A DNA stretch of 64,000 bases from Solanum dulcamara. Its lineage: Eukaryota > Streptophyta > Magnoliopsida > Solanales > Solanaceae. Shown here piece by piece: positions 23,720 to 35,869 of the stretch (the stretch's first letter is position 1; every line of letters begins with the position of its first letter). The stretch covers positions 10,503,001-10,567,000 of the forward strand of contig NC_077247.1 in the NCBI RefSeq assembly GCF_947179165.1, written 5' to 3'. The notes beneath the pieces were generated by a model. It saw nothing but the letters and a program-made list of their open reading frames with translations. It ran no database searches and was not told the DNA's origin. The translations under genes were made by a program, and so were the position numbers.

Positions 23720-25823
23720 TTTCACAACCCGACTTAGGTCCTAGTCGTAACATGGTAATCAAAACCCCGAACGGCTCCAACCAAGCCTCATGTACATATC
23801 ATAAGCATTCATAAGGTGAAATATAAAAGCAGAATTATCATAAGAGAGTCTAAACATGAATAGAAATCTAAAAATATTTTATGACAACATAGACTCAAAT
23901 ATATGTCCAACTAGATACCTCTAAATATGAGTGTGTGCAGGGGCTAAGACATGTACTTATCTCACCCTCAACATACAATGCAAACAAAATTCTTTTGAAA
24001 AGGAAATAGTAACCAACTTGAAACTAGTCCCCAGTCAATGAGGAATCACCACAACACGGTCGGATGGAGAACACCTACTAGTTACGTGGATGATTAGGAT
24101 CTTCAACCTCGACCCCTACATTATTAGACAATGTAGGTAAAAAGTATGCATTAGTACATTGGAATGTACAAAGTATGAGGAAATGACATGCAACATAAAT
24201 TATGGAATGTAAAGGTCAAGTAAATCACATGATAAGATGGAATATGTAAAGTCATGAGAAAATCATGTTGACCAAAGCTTTTAAAAGCATAAATTCAAAA
24301 TCATAACATACTTAAGAGATCATACATATGTGGAATAGGAATCATAACCGACAATAAGAGCATGCGAGCTATAACATGGAATTCGATATTCCCATCATCG
24401 AGAAGGAGGAGGCTACTTTGCCAAGGTAGACTCTTGATTATGAACATATGCTATTTGTGGATCCACTAGCTAGGCCAAAAAGGCAATCCTATGGTGGCAC
24501 GTAGTTATGAGACAATAGATTTTATATAAGGACCACTTATTTTGAGCCCCCACCTTAAGTCCACATTTAGTGCTAAGTTAAATCCCACGGAATACATATA
24601 TAACATAAAAATCATAATTTCATATATCATAGTCATGAATCATAGGCTTGAAATCATAGAGTAGCTCATTTTTATAACATACTTGTAATGTGAGAATTGT
24701 CCTTTCATCATCACAATCATATTTGCATAATTCATATCATTAGGCCTTAGGTCGCCTTACTTCATAACTTGAATGAAGAAAAAATATTTGAAACATACTT
24801 ATAATTCATGATCATAATGGAAATACATTGTCATAATTCATACTTTAAAAATTCATGACCATAGCTTGTACTTAAAATTCGGATAAGACATGAATGCATG
24901 ATCAATTGACTTGAGAATCATGAAATTTACTTGAAAATATGCATGATCATAAATTTTATATCAGTCCATAGATAATTCATATAAATAGTATCATCTAGAA
25001 GTATAATTGAAAATACTCATAATTTACATCATAAACCCTAGAAATCAAAGTAGGAGAATTCATGGAAAAATTCTTCAATTTAATTCAATAACCATCAATT
25101 TATATCAAAATAGAATCCAATCATACTTTAAATCAAAATTTAAGCAATTGGAATAGAGATCACAATACCCATAAAATATCATACTTTAATTGGATAAAAA
25201 ACCTTGAGAAATTGATTGGGCTTCATGGATGAAAGAATCCATTAATCAATACCTACATACCTTGAGTGAGAACACCAATTAATTTGGAAGAACTTGAGAG
25301 TTTTGATGGAGAGCTTGAATGAATTTACTTGAAGTCTACAATAGAGACACTTGAGAGCTTTTTGTAGAGAGAAAAATATTTGATTGATGAATTGTAGAAG
25401 AATAAATAGAATTAGAGGTTTAAGTTAATTTATAGAGTTGAATTAGGTCCTAAAAATGTCTAGGTTCATTAACTAATAATTTGGGAAAGGTCTAAAATGC
25501 CCTTTAAAAAACTCAATTCGGCCAGAAGACCCTCTTAGGTTCGCGACGCAGACCTATCGCGATTAACTTCGCAGGAAAACTGTCCCAAGTCTGCGATGCG
25601 GTCCTATCGCAAACCCTACTATTTTATGGATTTTCTCAAAAATCCATCTTTTGATATATATGGATTCTAAAAATCCACCGAGACCATTTTTCTGCAAGTT
25701 TTAACCCCCTGATCGATATTCCAAACTCGGATTTCCCAAAAAGATTAAGGATAATGCGTTACGTGAGTGGCCTATTTTCAAGTCATTCTTAAGGCACTTA
25801 TGCGCATTTTGAGGGATGTTACA
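23720..25823 (-). repeat. Element C 5' LTR
   Basis: It is 2104 bp, from TTTCACAACCCG (TG decayed to TT) to GGGATGTTACA. A CG-rich block at 25545-25620 contains repeated TCGCGA/GCGATGCGG-type motifs. A minus-strand TATA (CTATAAATT) lies at 25427-25435, about 390 bases from the LTR 5' end. Its last 430 bases match 18799-19227. Confidence 0.88.
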
Positions 25824-25829
25824 CTATGT

Positions 25830-26750
25830 GGGATATTAGTAGGGAGGGTATTATAATTGATTCAGTCCATATTTTGTGAGAGTTTGTGGATGTGTTCCCT
25901 ACTAATCTACATAGCCTTCTCTTGGAGCGTGATATTGATTTTTCTATTGACCTCGATCTGGGTATTCATCCTATTTCTATTCCATATTATCGTATAGCCT
26001 TTATAGAGCTCAAGAAGCTTAGTGTTCAGCTTCAGTATCTCTTGGTAAGGGATTCATTTTGTCAACTGTGTCGCCTTTGGGTGCCCAAGTATTGTTTGTG
26101 AAGAATAATGATGGGTCCATGCTCATGTATATCAACTATAAGTAGTTGAACAAGGTGACGATGAAGAACCGTACCCTATGCGTCGTATGGATGATTTGTT
26201 TGGCCAACTTCAGGGTGTTGCAATATTTTCTAAGATTAATTTGAGATTTGGCTACTATCATTTAGGACTAGTTATGGTAATTATGAGTTTCTAGTGATGT
26301 ATTTTGGGTTGACAAATGCCCCAGTGGCATTCATGGACTTTATGACACATATATTTAGGACCAATATTGAATCCTTCATAATTGTGTTCATCGACGAAAT
26401 TTAATAAAATCAAGAAGTAGGGATGAGCACGAGCAGCATTTGAGGACTCTGCTCTAGAATTTGAAAGATCAGTGACTTTATACCAAGTTCTCAAAGTGCA
26501 AGTTTTGGCTTGATTCATTAGAATTTTAGGGGCATATGGTGTCCAAGGATGGCATTATGGTGGATTCGATGACGATTGAGGCTATTTGTAATTGGTTCAG
26601 GACCACTTCAGTGAATGAGATATATAGCTTTGTCGGATTAGTGGAGTACTACAGATGGTTTGTGGAGGCTTCTCTTATATCACAGCACCTTTAACTCAGT
26701 TGACTACATTGATTTTCCTTTTGAGTAGTCAGAGGGGTGTGACATTATCT
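25830..26750 (+). pseudogene. Element D reverse transcriptase
   Basis: The N-terminal part is readable at 25886-26101 (DVFPTNLHSLLLERDIDFSI, IHPISIPYYRIAFIELKKL). Palm fragments follow across frameshifts: [17 protein letters not shown], [39 protein letters not shown], and the catalytic box reads FIDEI in place of FIDDI. About 25-30 bases around the HQLRIRAEDIPKTA region are missing. The thumb with GHMVSKDGIMVDS-like sequence lies at 26520-26680. Confidence 0.78.
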
Positions 26751-27240
26751 TTCAGAAGCTCAAGAAGTTACCTATTAATGTTCCTGTTTTGACTCTTCCA
26801 GTTGACGTTGAGGGTTTCATAGTGTATTGTAATGTATACGGAATTATTTTGGGTTGTGTATTAATAGTGGGGCTGTTTGATTACATATGTATCGAGGCAA
26901 CTTAAGGTGTACAAGCTCAACTACCCTACTCATGATTTTGAGTTGGCAGTGATAGTTTTCATGCTTAAGATTTGGAGGTGTTACTTGTATGGAGTCTGAT
27001 ATGAGATATACACTGATCACAGGAGTCTATTTTACATAGCCAAAAAGACCCCATCTCAAGGTATCATAGGTAGATTGATCTCCTGAAGGACTACGACCTC
27101 TCTATTTTATACCATCTTGTCAATGCGAATATGGTAGCGGACAAATTGAGCCAGAAGGTGGTAAGTATGGGTAATCTAGCCTTCCATTTAGCTACTGAGA
27201 GACCTTTGGCGTTAGATATTCAGTCTTTAGCCAACAGTAT
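26750..27240 (+). pseudogene. Element D RNase H
   Basis: Decayed fragments show VEGFIVYCN (first Asp replaced by Asn), a [25 protein letters not shown] region with the Glu, [18 protein letters not shown] and ADKLSQK. Several stops and frameshifts interrupt it. Placement between RT and integrase supports the call. Confidence 0.72.
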
Positions 27241-27713
27241 AATTTGACTTGATATTTTGGATCCTAGATAAATTCTAGCCCTTGTTAAGGCTTAGTCGTC
27301 TCTTTTGGAATGGATTCATGGTCGTCAGTTTAAGATGAGACCTTAGTAGCTCTCAGAGATTAGGTTTTGCAAGGTGACACCAGGTAACACACCCTAGATT
27401 CTGATGGGATTTTGAGGTTTGATGGATGTATTATTTTTCAAGAGTTCGGGATTTGATTGAGTTTATTTTTTGTGAGGTCCATAATTCTAGATACTCTATT
27501 CATCTGGGCATAGTGAAAGTGTATCATGATCTGAGGCAGCACTACTGATGGAGTGGCATGAGGAGAGATATTGCATACTATGTGTCATATTGCTTGTGTT
27601 ACCAGCAGGTGAAGGCCAAATATTTAAAACTTGGTGATGAGTTTCAGCGATTATCCATTCTGTGAAGTGAGAGTGCATTACCATAAACTTCATTATGGGA
27701 TTCCCTCAGATTT

Positions 27714-29214
27714 TGATGTTAGGCCAAAAATATATATATTTAATCATTATTTGTCTCATATTTAATTTTTTTATTATCATTTTTTAGCATGAATTTTATC
27801 TATTATTCTTATATTGGTTATTTTATTTATAGGATTAAAATGATGTGAAGATGAAGAAATTTAGAGCACAAAAACCTACAAAAAACAAGTAATCATATAA
27901 GGAAATCAAGAAGATAGCTTCATGGATTAAATTGGTCTTATATTCCTAGTTTATATAAATGATGCAAAAGGAAATAAGCAAAAAGAGAATTGTACTTACC
28001 TATGGTGTATGCTACCACATGGCTGAATAGGTGTACATCAAAAGAAATTGAAGGCGGCTGCAACAAATTATGCGCAGATGCGCGAATCAATTTTAAAGGG
28101 TTTTGGATTTTCTATTTGTTTTGGACTTAGTTATTTTATTTAGGATTTTCTATCTCTACAAATAGTCCATAAAAATAAACAACCAACATTCAATATAGAA
28201 CATACAACTTAGAACTTATAGCTTGAGAACTTTAGAAGAGCTGTCGTGGAGGCCGGAAAACTTTTGTTTATTCTTTCTTCTCCTTTATTATTTATTTGCA
28301 TTTGTGATTTTTGAAAGATATTTTAGTTGTTGTTCTTAAATTTTCATGATTAACAGAAGCACATTTATTTTTATAAATTTGGATTGTGTTGTTGAGATAA
28401 TGTGTAACTAAATTTCATAACTAAGGTTGTGGAAACCATGATGAATTATCGAAGTAAGTTAATGAAAATAATGATTCTTGAATGGTTTTTATGCATGTAT
28501 TATTTTTGTCTTCTCTTTGATTGCTTTTTACCGGATGCATATATTAGAACTCACCTTATTCTTACTTGCTGGACCAAGGGAGTAACGAATGAGAAAATGG
28601 ATTATACAAAGTTTTGAGGCTATCAACCCTCATCTAATAGTTTGAACAAATTATGGGATAACTAATTTGGAATCAAGACTAAGGGTTAGTAAAGCATACA
28701 CCTGTAGATGGACCAAGTTTCATGGTGATATTCACTTATTTAGGGGACTAACCACTTAGATGAACTTAACTTACCAAGCTTGCTTGCTAAGAACAAAAAA
28801 TGATCACTAATACAATATTTTTGCTGAGTTATGAAATTATTGGAACATATTTCTAGTTATTTTTAATACTCTAGGGGGCAGCCCGGTGCACCTAAGCTCC
28901 CGCTATGCGCAGGGTCCGGGGAAGGGCCCGACCACAAGGGTTTGTTGTACGCAGCCTTACCTTGCATTTCTGCCAGAGGCTGTTTTTAATACTCTAAATA
29001 CAAATAAATATTTAGTTTCAAGCTATTGTTATTATTTTTATTTTTGTTTTAATTTAAATCTCATTTTTCTTATATAACGACTACTAACATAAATTTTGCT
29101 ATTGACAATATTCTTCCATATTCTCTACAGGATCGATTCTAACTCATAGTTGGGTAAATATATTGCAAACGACTGTTTATATATCTTTTTAAAAATTATA
29201 TTTGGACATTAGCA
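27714..29214 (+). mobile_element. Solo LTR, Tat/Athila-like, in element D integrase
   Basis: The 1501-bp insertion starts TGATGTTAGGCC and ends GACATTAGCA. It is flanked by GATTT (27709-27713) and GACTT (29215-29219), a 5-bp duplication with one C-to-T change. The last ~110 bases (TCTCTACAGGATCGATTC, then AGTTGGGTAAATATATTGCA and a short AT stretch) resemble the typical 3' end of Tat-lineage LTRs. No internal region or second LTR is present, so it is a recombined solo LTR. The plus-strand orientation is inferred from those end signatures. Confidence 0.75.
28874..28982 (-). mobile_element. Au-type SINE, 5'-truncated
   Basis: On the minus strand it carries the characteristic Au SINE body: AGAAATGCAAGGTAAGGCTG, then GGGCCCTTCCCCGGACCCTG, CGCATAGCGGGAGC and GTGCACCGGGCTGCCCCC. 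The tRNA-derived promoter boxes expected upstream are missing, leaving 109 bp. A perfect 14-bp target duplication, TTTTTAATACTCTA, flanks it (28860-28873 and 28983-28996). It is mobilised by LINE machinery in trans. The family is known from Solanaceae as well as grasses. Confidence 0.92.
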
Positions 29215-30252
29215 GACTTCTAGAGGTGTTGACAATATTTGATTGATTGACAAAGTCAACATACTTCCTTCTTTTTCAGTCTATTTCATCATTGAGAGGT
29301 TGGCTCATGTCTATATTCGGGAGGTAGTTTATCTTCATGGGGTGCTAGTGTCCACTACTTTAGATAAGGGTTCTCAGTTCATTTCTAGCTTATGGATGAC
29401 TTTTAGGAGGATTTAGGCACCCGTATCAATCTTAGCACAAGTTTCCATTCGTAGACAAGGGGCAGTCAGAGCAAACTATTCAGGTTTTGGAGGATATGAT
29501 ACATTCTTGTGTTTTGGTCTATGGAGGTCAGTAGGACCACTTCTTATCCTTGGCGGTGTTTACATATAACAACAACTACCATTTGAGCATTTAGATGGCT
29601 CTTTTTGAGGCCTTATATTATTGGTGTTGTCTCTCTTCGGTAGTCGGTTTAAGGCTTAGGAGCCTAGGCCGTTTGGCACTAATTTACTTTAGGAGGATTT
29701 GGACAGAGTTCAAGTGATTCGAGATAGGCTTAGGTCAGCATAGAGCAGGCATAAAGTTATGTTGACTATAGGTGCTGACCTTTAAGATGTGGAGTGGATG
29801 ACTAGTACTTTCATCGATTATCGCCCATAAAGTACGTAATGAGGTTTGGGAGGTGGGGGCAAGCTTATCCCCAAGTATATAGGGACACTTGAAATTCTCT
29901 AGACCACTGGTGATTTTGCTTATGAGTTGGCCTCTATTTCATCTAGTTTTCCACATGTCTATGTTTCTGTATATCCCTAACAAGTTCCATATACTCAGTT
30001 ATGATTCAGTTGAGTTGGATGACCATTTGAACTTCATGGAGGAGCCAATTGTTTTTTTGGCCAGACATGTCAGGCAGTTGCATTTGAGAGTCACTATTTA
30101 GGTTAAGGTCTGGTGGAGGAATCATCCAGTCAAGGAGGTTACCGAGGAGACTGAGCATGAGATGTATGAGCAGTTCTCCTTTTTGTTTGAGCCTTCAGGT
30201 ACTTCTTGACTCTTTACATTCACGAACAAAAGTCCTTTTTAGTAGTGGATAT

Positions 30253-32157
30253 TGTAATGACCTTCTAGGTCATTTCCTCTTATTTGCATTATTTTCACCA
30301 TTTAGAGCTTTCCCATAGAGACCCCAAGTCATTTATTGACTTGTTAGGACTAATAGTTTGGTCACTTTGTCGTTCATTTGGTTTTATCTATGTTTTTATA
30401 CTTTAGAGATTCTAAAGATGAAGTGGTTGACTTCGTTCAACACTTTAGATAAATAGCCTCAAAATGTAATTTTGATGGTTCTGTTAGCTTAGAAATATTG
30501 AGTTTGGTCTAAAAGAACCTTTAATACAAGTCCTGAGGCTTCTGGACTCATTTTGAGCAACCTTGTGGATTATAGACAATTTTGATACTTGGGTATAGGA
30601 ACCAACGTGGGTGTTCCAAACCAATCCCAAAAGCACCTCCTCGGGGATTTTAAACTTTGGGGAACTAGCTAATATGCATCAGCTGGTGCAACCTCCATTT
30701 ACCTTTCTGTTTGCGCACTTCATTCTACATTCACGATGACTAGTGGTCCTGGTCTTTACATTTGCGAGCCAGTACTGCATTCGCAGAGGCTTGATAGATT
30801 GGCTATTTCATTAATAGGCTCTAAGACGCATTTGCGGGGATTAGTAAGCTGACCCATCGTGTTCATGGGATAGGCACCACATTTGAGATGCTTTGAGGGC
30901 CCAACCTTCTGTGATCATGGACTGTTTCCAAAATTCATCGAGGTTATTTATCTAGTCTTTTAAATTAAGAACAGATGCATTTTTAGCTCATTAGGAAATA
31001 TTCAAAAGGTGATATCTCAAGCTTTAGACCTCCAATTTGGGCGTTTCTTATTGCTATTTGTCGGGAATTTGAAAGGCTATGCATTGGGACCTTTGGGGAG
31101 GCATGAAGAACTCGTATTTGAGGTAATATTTATCTCAAAGGACTATCCAAGCTTCTTTAATGGTGTAAACTATTTTTTGTGTTGCATGATCTAATTTTGG
31201 ATGATTCTGAGTTCAAATTGTGCCCAATTTTGAGACACAAGTTTGTTGACCTAATTAGGACCCACACATATTGTTAATTTTGGGATTAGAAGTGTAGGTC
31301 TCATGAATCTATTTTGACCCAATTTTGGGTCAGTTTCCAATTACTATATTTTTTGTGTTTAGAAGTCTGTATTGACGTTTTTGATAGTGTGGTAGTGATC
31401 AGAGTCAATTTAGAAGGGTAAAGATCTAGAATAGAGGATCTTAGAGTGCACGCAGTTTTGCTTTGAGGTAGGCTACGGCTTGCCAGACTTGAAAATTCAT
31501 GCTGTTTAGCTAGAATTAGGTTGGGTTTATATGTCGTATCATGTTTAGCTATTAAAAATCATGCCTTTGCCTTATATTATGGGTTTTTAGGGATTTGAGC
31601 ATGCCTATGTTTAGTGTGTTGATCTTGTTATGTCTTGTGATTTTGTTATGATGTTGATATGATGATTTGATAGCTTGTTATTGGCCTTAGCCTAGGTGTG
31701 GGTGAGCGATTACCTTAGATTTGTGTTTTTAGAGCCGATAGGCCTTAGAGATTCTCTGATGTTTCCTGGGATGGCTTAGCTCCCTATAGAATGATATAGA
31801 AAACTTGGGTTTAATAGCCTGGGCCTTATCTAGGCGGTAACTCATCACCTGCGACCTTCTATTTTTGCTTTGACTAGTCATTTGCTTTTGAGACAAGTCT
31901 ATATTTGTTTCTTGTACTCTTTTTGGTAGCTCTGTATATGTGACTATAAGGTGTTAGGATTAGATCTAGTTTTGGATTGCATATAGTTGTTTTTGTTCTT
32001 ATCTTCTACTGTGTTCTTTAAATTTTTATTGATATTTCTTGTTAATTGTCGGTTCTGCCTAATATGCATATTACTTGTTATTCCAGGATATAGGTTGACT
32101 TATCTACTAATGGTTTATGGTAGGTCCCATCCTGACTTGAAAAATTGTGTCATGAAA
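30253..32157 (+). repeat. Element D 3' LTR
   Basis: It starts TGTAATGACCTTCTAGGTCA directly after the integrase end and closes GTGTCATGAAA (TGACA decayed), about 1905 bp. Its start and end resemble the solo LTR at 36012-38958, which marks one superfamily. A CG-containing stretch with ATTTGCGAG/CATTCGCAG motifs lies at about 30700-30920. Beyond it begins LINE sequence, so D inserted into the LINE. Its partner LTR is not in the window. Confidence 0.75.
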
Positions 32158-33405
32158 TTTCTCTTCTTGTGTGAACTGATTTTTGTGATATTTGATAGCC
32201 TCTTCCACTATTTGCTCTTCTTCCCGCAACTAATGATGCCCTTCATTATTTTGAATCTTTGTAACCTTCAACTTTTTCTTCTACCCTTCACTAAGTTATT
32301 AAAGAACTCACTATTTTTATCCCCCTCTACAAACCACTCAAGGCCAGCCTTCTGTCTCCAAAATTCCTCCTCAAAGTAAAAATACTTCTTATGTTATGTT
32401 TAGGCCTACTGAAGCACCATTCTATTATGTGGAGTTGGTGAATCTTCAAATAATTTTTCTATAAATCCCACCTACCTCCACTGTAATAACCTGTTGTTTG
32501 CAAATGTCCCTAAGTGTGTCTTTACTCCACTTTGTTAGGGCCTTCCTAACACTCCTTTTTTTGGTTAAACTATTAAAAACAATTACCATCACATTCAATT
32601 TTCTAGTTATCCTCCACAACTTTTTAAAACCCTTAATCTTCAATCTAGAATCTCAAGAAATTGAAGGATTTATTAAATTTGTTACTTCTGTTCTTTCATA
32701 ATGATGAGTAATGGGGCATGGTATGACCCCATTCTTCCAAGATTCTCAATCTCCATAACGCCATACCACTCTTGCCGATGTGGATTGATAACTATCCAGT
32801 CAAATCTTTTGAATATGCAGTCCTCCCCTTTATACCATTCCACTAATAGAAGGACAACCCTTAAATTTAGGTTCATGTAGTTCATAGGAGTTTAAGGAGA
32901 AAGCAAACTCCTCATATTCCTATGGGAAAACTGGGATCCCTCTAAGATTTTCTTCTTCATTTACGATCACATTGAAATCCCCACCCACTAGCCTGGGTAA
33001 GGTCATATTGTTGGCTAGTTAGTAAATTGCATCTCATAATTGTATTTTTTTATTGTCTGAGAATTTGTCATACACCAGAGTAATAAAGCATACTGTGATA
33101 CTATACACAAAGATTAATTTTTTGGTTATTTGGTGCTTCTTATCCATCACCACTTCTACCTCCATAGTTTACCCCCCCCCCCCCTTCCCCCAGACACACA
33201 CACAAAATACCAAATATTTCCTTTATAGTTACTCCCAACAATCTTCATGCCTAATCTTTTTCTATACTTCTGAATTTGATTTGCCCTTTTGAAAGGTTCT
33301 ATTAGAGAAATAAGAGTGAATTTATGTTGTGTATGAATCATTTTTACTCTATTAAATGCTTGATGTGTCTTACTGATCTAATTTCCATATAAGTGACTTA
33401 ATCAT
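32158..33405 (-). pseudogene. LINE ORF2: endonuclease domain, truncated before RT
   Basis: The likely start is ATG at 33403-33405, giving MIKSLIW. The AP-type endonuclease follows: FTLISLIEPFKRANQIQKYRKRLG, IWYF, then GDFNVI with EENL and FEFAFSLNSYEL-like sequence near 32880-32960, FDWIVINPHRQEWYGVMEIE, and GSYHAPLL at about 32710. The catalytic SDH motif is SYH here, so Asp is lost. After it come the helical spacer (KALTKWSKDTLRDI) and LEWFVEGDKNSEFF leading toward RT, which is absent. Many stops and a poly-C run at 33172 break the frame. Confidence 0.83.
33172..33204. repeat. Poly-C and (AC)n tract inside the LINE endonuclease
   Basis: Thirteen C, TT, five C, then AGACACACACACA. It interrupts the endonuclease frame and is a slippage product. 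Confidence 0.85.
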
Positions 33406-34250
33406 CACTTAACATTTGGATTTTGTTGCACGACCCCTAGTTAATACCTCAGGGACTTGAGTAGAATCTTTGTTGCCAGGTCTCTTATTCCTCTTTCCTT
33501 TAGTTGATTTGGGTGAGATCCTAACTTGTTGAATAATTTGATTAACCCTCAGTTCCACCATTTCATCAACATCCCCTTCCCTTTCTCCCCATACTTACTC
33601 ATGATTGTCTCTTCTCCCTTCACAGTGTGGGTCACTATGGCATGAAGCTTTGAGTTGGAAGATTGAGATTTTCTTGGACTGAGCATTCTTGTATATTGTG
33701 TTACGTCCTTATCTTTTGTCATGAACCTTGTTCCCCTCCTCCAGTCTAGATGGATAGTACTCCACTTGAGAGTTGTGAGTACCACCACCTTTAGATTTTA
33801 CAATAAAGGAATTATCCTTCTGGATGGGCTCTATAATCATAGGAGCAATAATGAAGGTTGTGGATCCACATTGCCTTATGTTCCATGCCTTCATCTTTCT
33901 GAATATCCCCATCTTCAATATCCTCCTCTATTTTGTCTCCGCACTTTTTTATTGATGGACTATCATTCCTCAGCATAATGGTTGTGTCACCCTTTACTTT
34001 CTCTACCATCTTTGGACCTTCTGGTTTTGTTACACTGTCTACTATTTCATCCTGCTATATTTTTTATTCATCCATGTTGCTACTGTTGTGCACATTTACA
34101 TTGTTATCCTTTTCGTCATTACTATCCTTATATGGATCAGTTGTTGATGTTAATGTCCCAAATTGATTTTGTATGTTCATACTTGTATAGGCCTACCTTC
34201 TAAGTAGTGATGATTTTGTTCTTCATTTTTTTCCCGGCTACTTGATACCC
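33406..34250 (-). pseudogene. LINE ORF1 C-terminal region, low complexity
   Basis: Between the zinc knuckle of ORF1 and the start of ORF2 the minus strand gives charged, Lys/Asp/Glu-rich pieces in several frames (33549-34009). Plant LINE ORF1 proteins have variable C-terminal tails of this sort. No domain is recognisable, and the plus-strand frames over the same bases are shadows. Confidence 0.5.
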
Positions 34251-35316
34251 CATTACTTTACCACTTGCTAGAGTCCTAGGTAGATTGGCCACTGTCCTTT
34301 ATTTTTGTTGTGGCTAAATAAACTTCTTGTTAGCTGACAACTGATTCTCTACTTCTATACTACTCAGAGCCAATCCAGGGTGTAAGATCCTACAATTTTT
34401 ATCATTATGGCCTTGAATGTTGCAATTTTTTACAATACTTAGGCAAATGATCATATTGTATCTTTACTTCTGTTATTCTACTAACTCTTGTAACCACATT
34501 TGTTATTTCAATGTTAACAACTTTAGGAAAATTCGAATTGCGATCCACTTGGACTTTAACCTTGGCATAACAAGGTCTGGTCTTGTTGATAGTATCCAAG
34601 TCCAAGTGTAAAGTTTCCCCTACTGCAAAGATAATAATAAATAGAGCCTCCTTGACAAAGAAGGTAAAAAGAAGGTTTGTGAAGGACACCCACCCCATAG
34701 CTTGTGAGGTTTCTTTATTGACTCTAAAGGTAGATTCATATATCAAAGGATGCATATAAAAGTCCCTTCCTTCCCGATCCTTGATATAGTATGAGTTTTT
34801 AGACATTAGGTTAACAAAATCCCCCAATAAGGCACACCTTATCAAGACAACTCTGTTTCATATGACTCCAATTTTACATAATCCCATAATTCCACATTGG
34901 CTTGGTATTCCTTTCCTAAGATCTTCAATATCCAGTCAATCATGTGCAAATTTTCCAAGAATGGCATATTGGAGATTTTCAATAATGTTCATCCTGTTAA
35001 TTTTTGCCTTCGTCCATTTAATTTGACAATTGGTACACCTTCAACATAGCTGATTTTTAAATAAAAATGGGTTCAATGTTGTTTTGACTGGGAGTGTAGC
35101 ATTGTTAAGATTAGAAGGGTTCAAAAGGGCACTAAAATTTTTGATAGACACTGTAGGGTTATTATCAACGGGATTGGAATGAATATTCATAGAAGGAAGG
35201 GGAGGTAAATTCATTTCTGTGCCTACAAGAGAAGGCATTGGCAGCGTCATGGTAGGGTTTAGGTCAAAAAGTAGCGGTGGGGGTGAGAGAGAGGAGAGCA
35301 TTTTTTCGATGATCAA
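34250..35316 (-). pseudogene. LINE ORF1 (nucleic-acid-binding, DUF4283-like with CCHC knuckle)
   Basis: A Pro/Leu/Asn-rich N-terminus (35041-35316) is followed, after a frameshift near 35045, by SYVEGVPIVKLNGRR, then ENLHMIDWILKILGKEYQAN and WDYVKLES. The best part is 34405-34845: GDFVNLMSKNSYYIKDREGR, SQAMGWVSFTNL, VGETLHLDLDTINKTRP, CYAKVKVQVD and IQYDHLPKYCKK. A one-base A insertion near 34428 shifts the knuckle, which in the next frame gives a complete CX2CX4HX4C (CKKCNIQGHNDKNC). ORF1 coats LINE RNA. Confidence 0.82.
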
Positions 35317-35607
35317 ATTACTTCCTACTTATTGACCAATTAAAGTGATTTTAAAAGAAAAGAAGTAAGAATAGGGTTCTTTAAAATAATATTTTTATTA
35401 GGAAGAAAATGTACTTAAAACAAAATGAATAATAAATTTATTAGCAAAGGGAATTTTGATGCATTAAGTAAAAATAGATGTATTTTGGACCATACTATTA
35501 ACGATAGATGCCTTTTTAGATCAAATTATTAATCGATGATATTTTTGTTCTATTTTATCTAATTTAAAGATATTTTTAACTCGATTAGGGGCACCTCAAG
35601 TTCCCCT
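35317..35607 (-). other. LINE 5' UTR with degenerate short repeats
   Basis: Noncoding. Units like GATGTATTTTGGACCA, GATGCCTTTTTAGATCA and GATGATATTTTTGTTC recur every ~32-37 bases at 35458-35560, separated by TATTAAY(C)GAT. The presumed 5' end is the GGGGAACTTGAGGTGCCCC palindromic stretch at about 35589-35607. The exact end is uncertain. Confidence 0.5.
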
Positions 35608-35707
35608 TTTTCCCTCAAACTCAATCCAAACTTAGGAAAACCTTTTCTCAGCTTTTTCCTCTTGGTTCTTGAACTTAATCTTGACTAGAATAGTACAGGG
35701 TGTTACA
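35608..35707 (-). repeat. Element E 3' LTR remnant
   Basis: It ends CAGGGTGTTACA and is followed by ATATCTCCCCCTTTAG, the same boundary and polypurine tract as the other minus-strand chromoviruses. Only about 100 bp remain, because the LINE lies in it and the far side is gone. Confidence 0.65.
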
Positions 35708-35869
35708 ATATCTCCCCCTTTAGATTATTCATCCTTGAATGATTCCAAGCTAAGAATTTTCTTAAGACACAAATAAAATGCAAGAACTCAAAACACTAAC
35801 TCATGAATGACTCATTCAAATACTCAAAACTTAAGAAGGTATTAACTCAGAGATAGGAATAGGAATATT

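Larger units (their letters stand above)
27240..30215 (+). pseudogene. Element D integrase, split by a solo LTR
   Basis: The first part (27240-27713) covers the N-terminal linker and zinc finger (RYSIHLGIVKVYHDLRQHYW, CYQQVKAK) and stops at GFPQ. The second part resumes at 29215 with TSRGVDNI, then a stop where the first catalytic Asp/Arg motif was, LTKSTYFLL, FISSLWMTF remnants and YGGQ. A GPYEI-like region is very decayed. The C-terminus with a weak chromodomain (30001-30120: SYDSVELDDHLNFMEEPIVF, LARHVRQLHLR) ends near 30215. Removing the 1501-bp LTR and one target copy rejoins the reading. Confidence 0.78.
25824..30252 (+). mobile_element. Element D internal region (plus-strand chromovirus, 5' part lost)
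   Basis: The plus-strand pol begins at the protease-RT spacer directly after LTR C, so C inserted into D and the upstream half is not in the window. RT, RNase H and integrase follow, then the LTR at 30253. It is the most decayed chromovirus here. A solo LTR with a SINE splits its integrase. Confidence 0.82.
32158..35607 (-). mobile_element. LINE (non-LTR retrotransposon), 3' half missing
   Basis: Minus strand: a G-rich 5' end near 35607, a 5' UTR with short repeats, ORF1 with a CCHC knuckle, then ORF2 with the endonuclease domain. It breaks off at 32157/32158 against LTR D before the reverse transcriptase core. LINE copies usually lose the 5' end, so the loss of the 3' end here is secondary and is explained by D's insertion followed by deletion. 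Confidence 0.82.

Noticed and set aside
25824..30252. Possible integrated pararetrovirus
   Set aside because: The domain order RT-RNase H-integrase, the chromodomain and the flanking LTR show a Ty3/gypsy element; no movement-protein or coat reading is seen.
31987..32379. 130-codon plus-strand frame rich in Leu/Phe
   Set aside because: It crosses the LTR D/LINE boundary, so it joins unrelated sequences.
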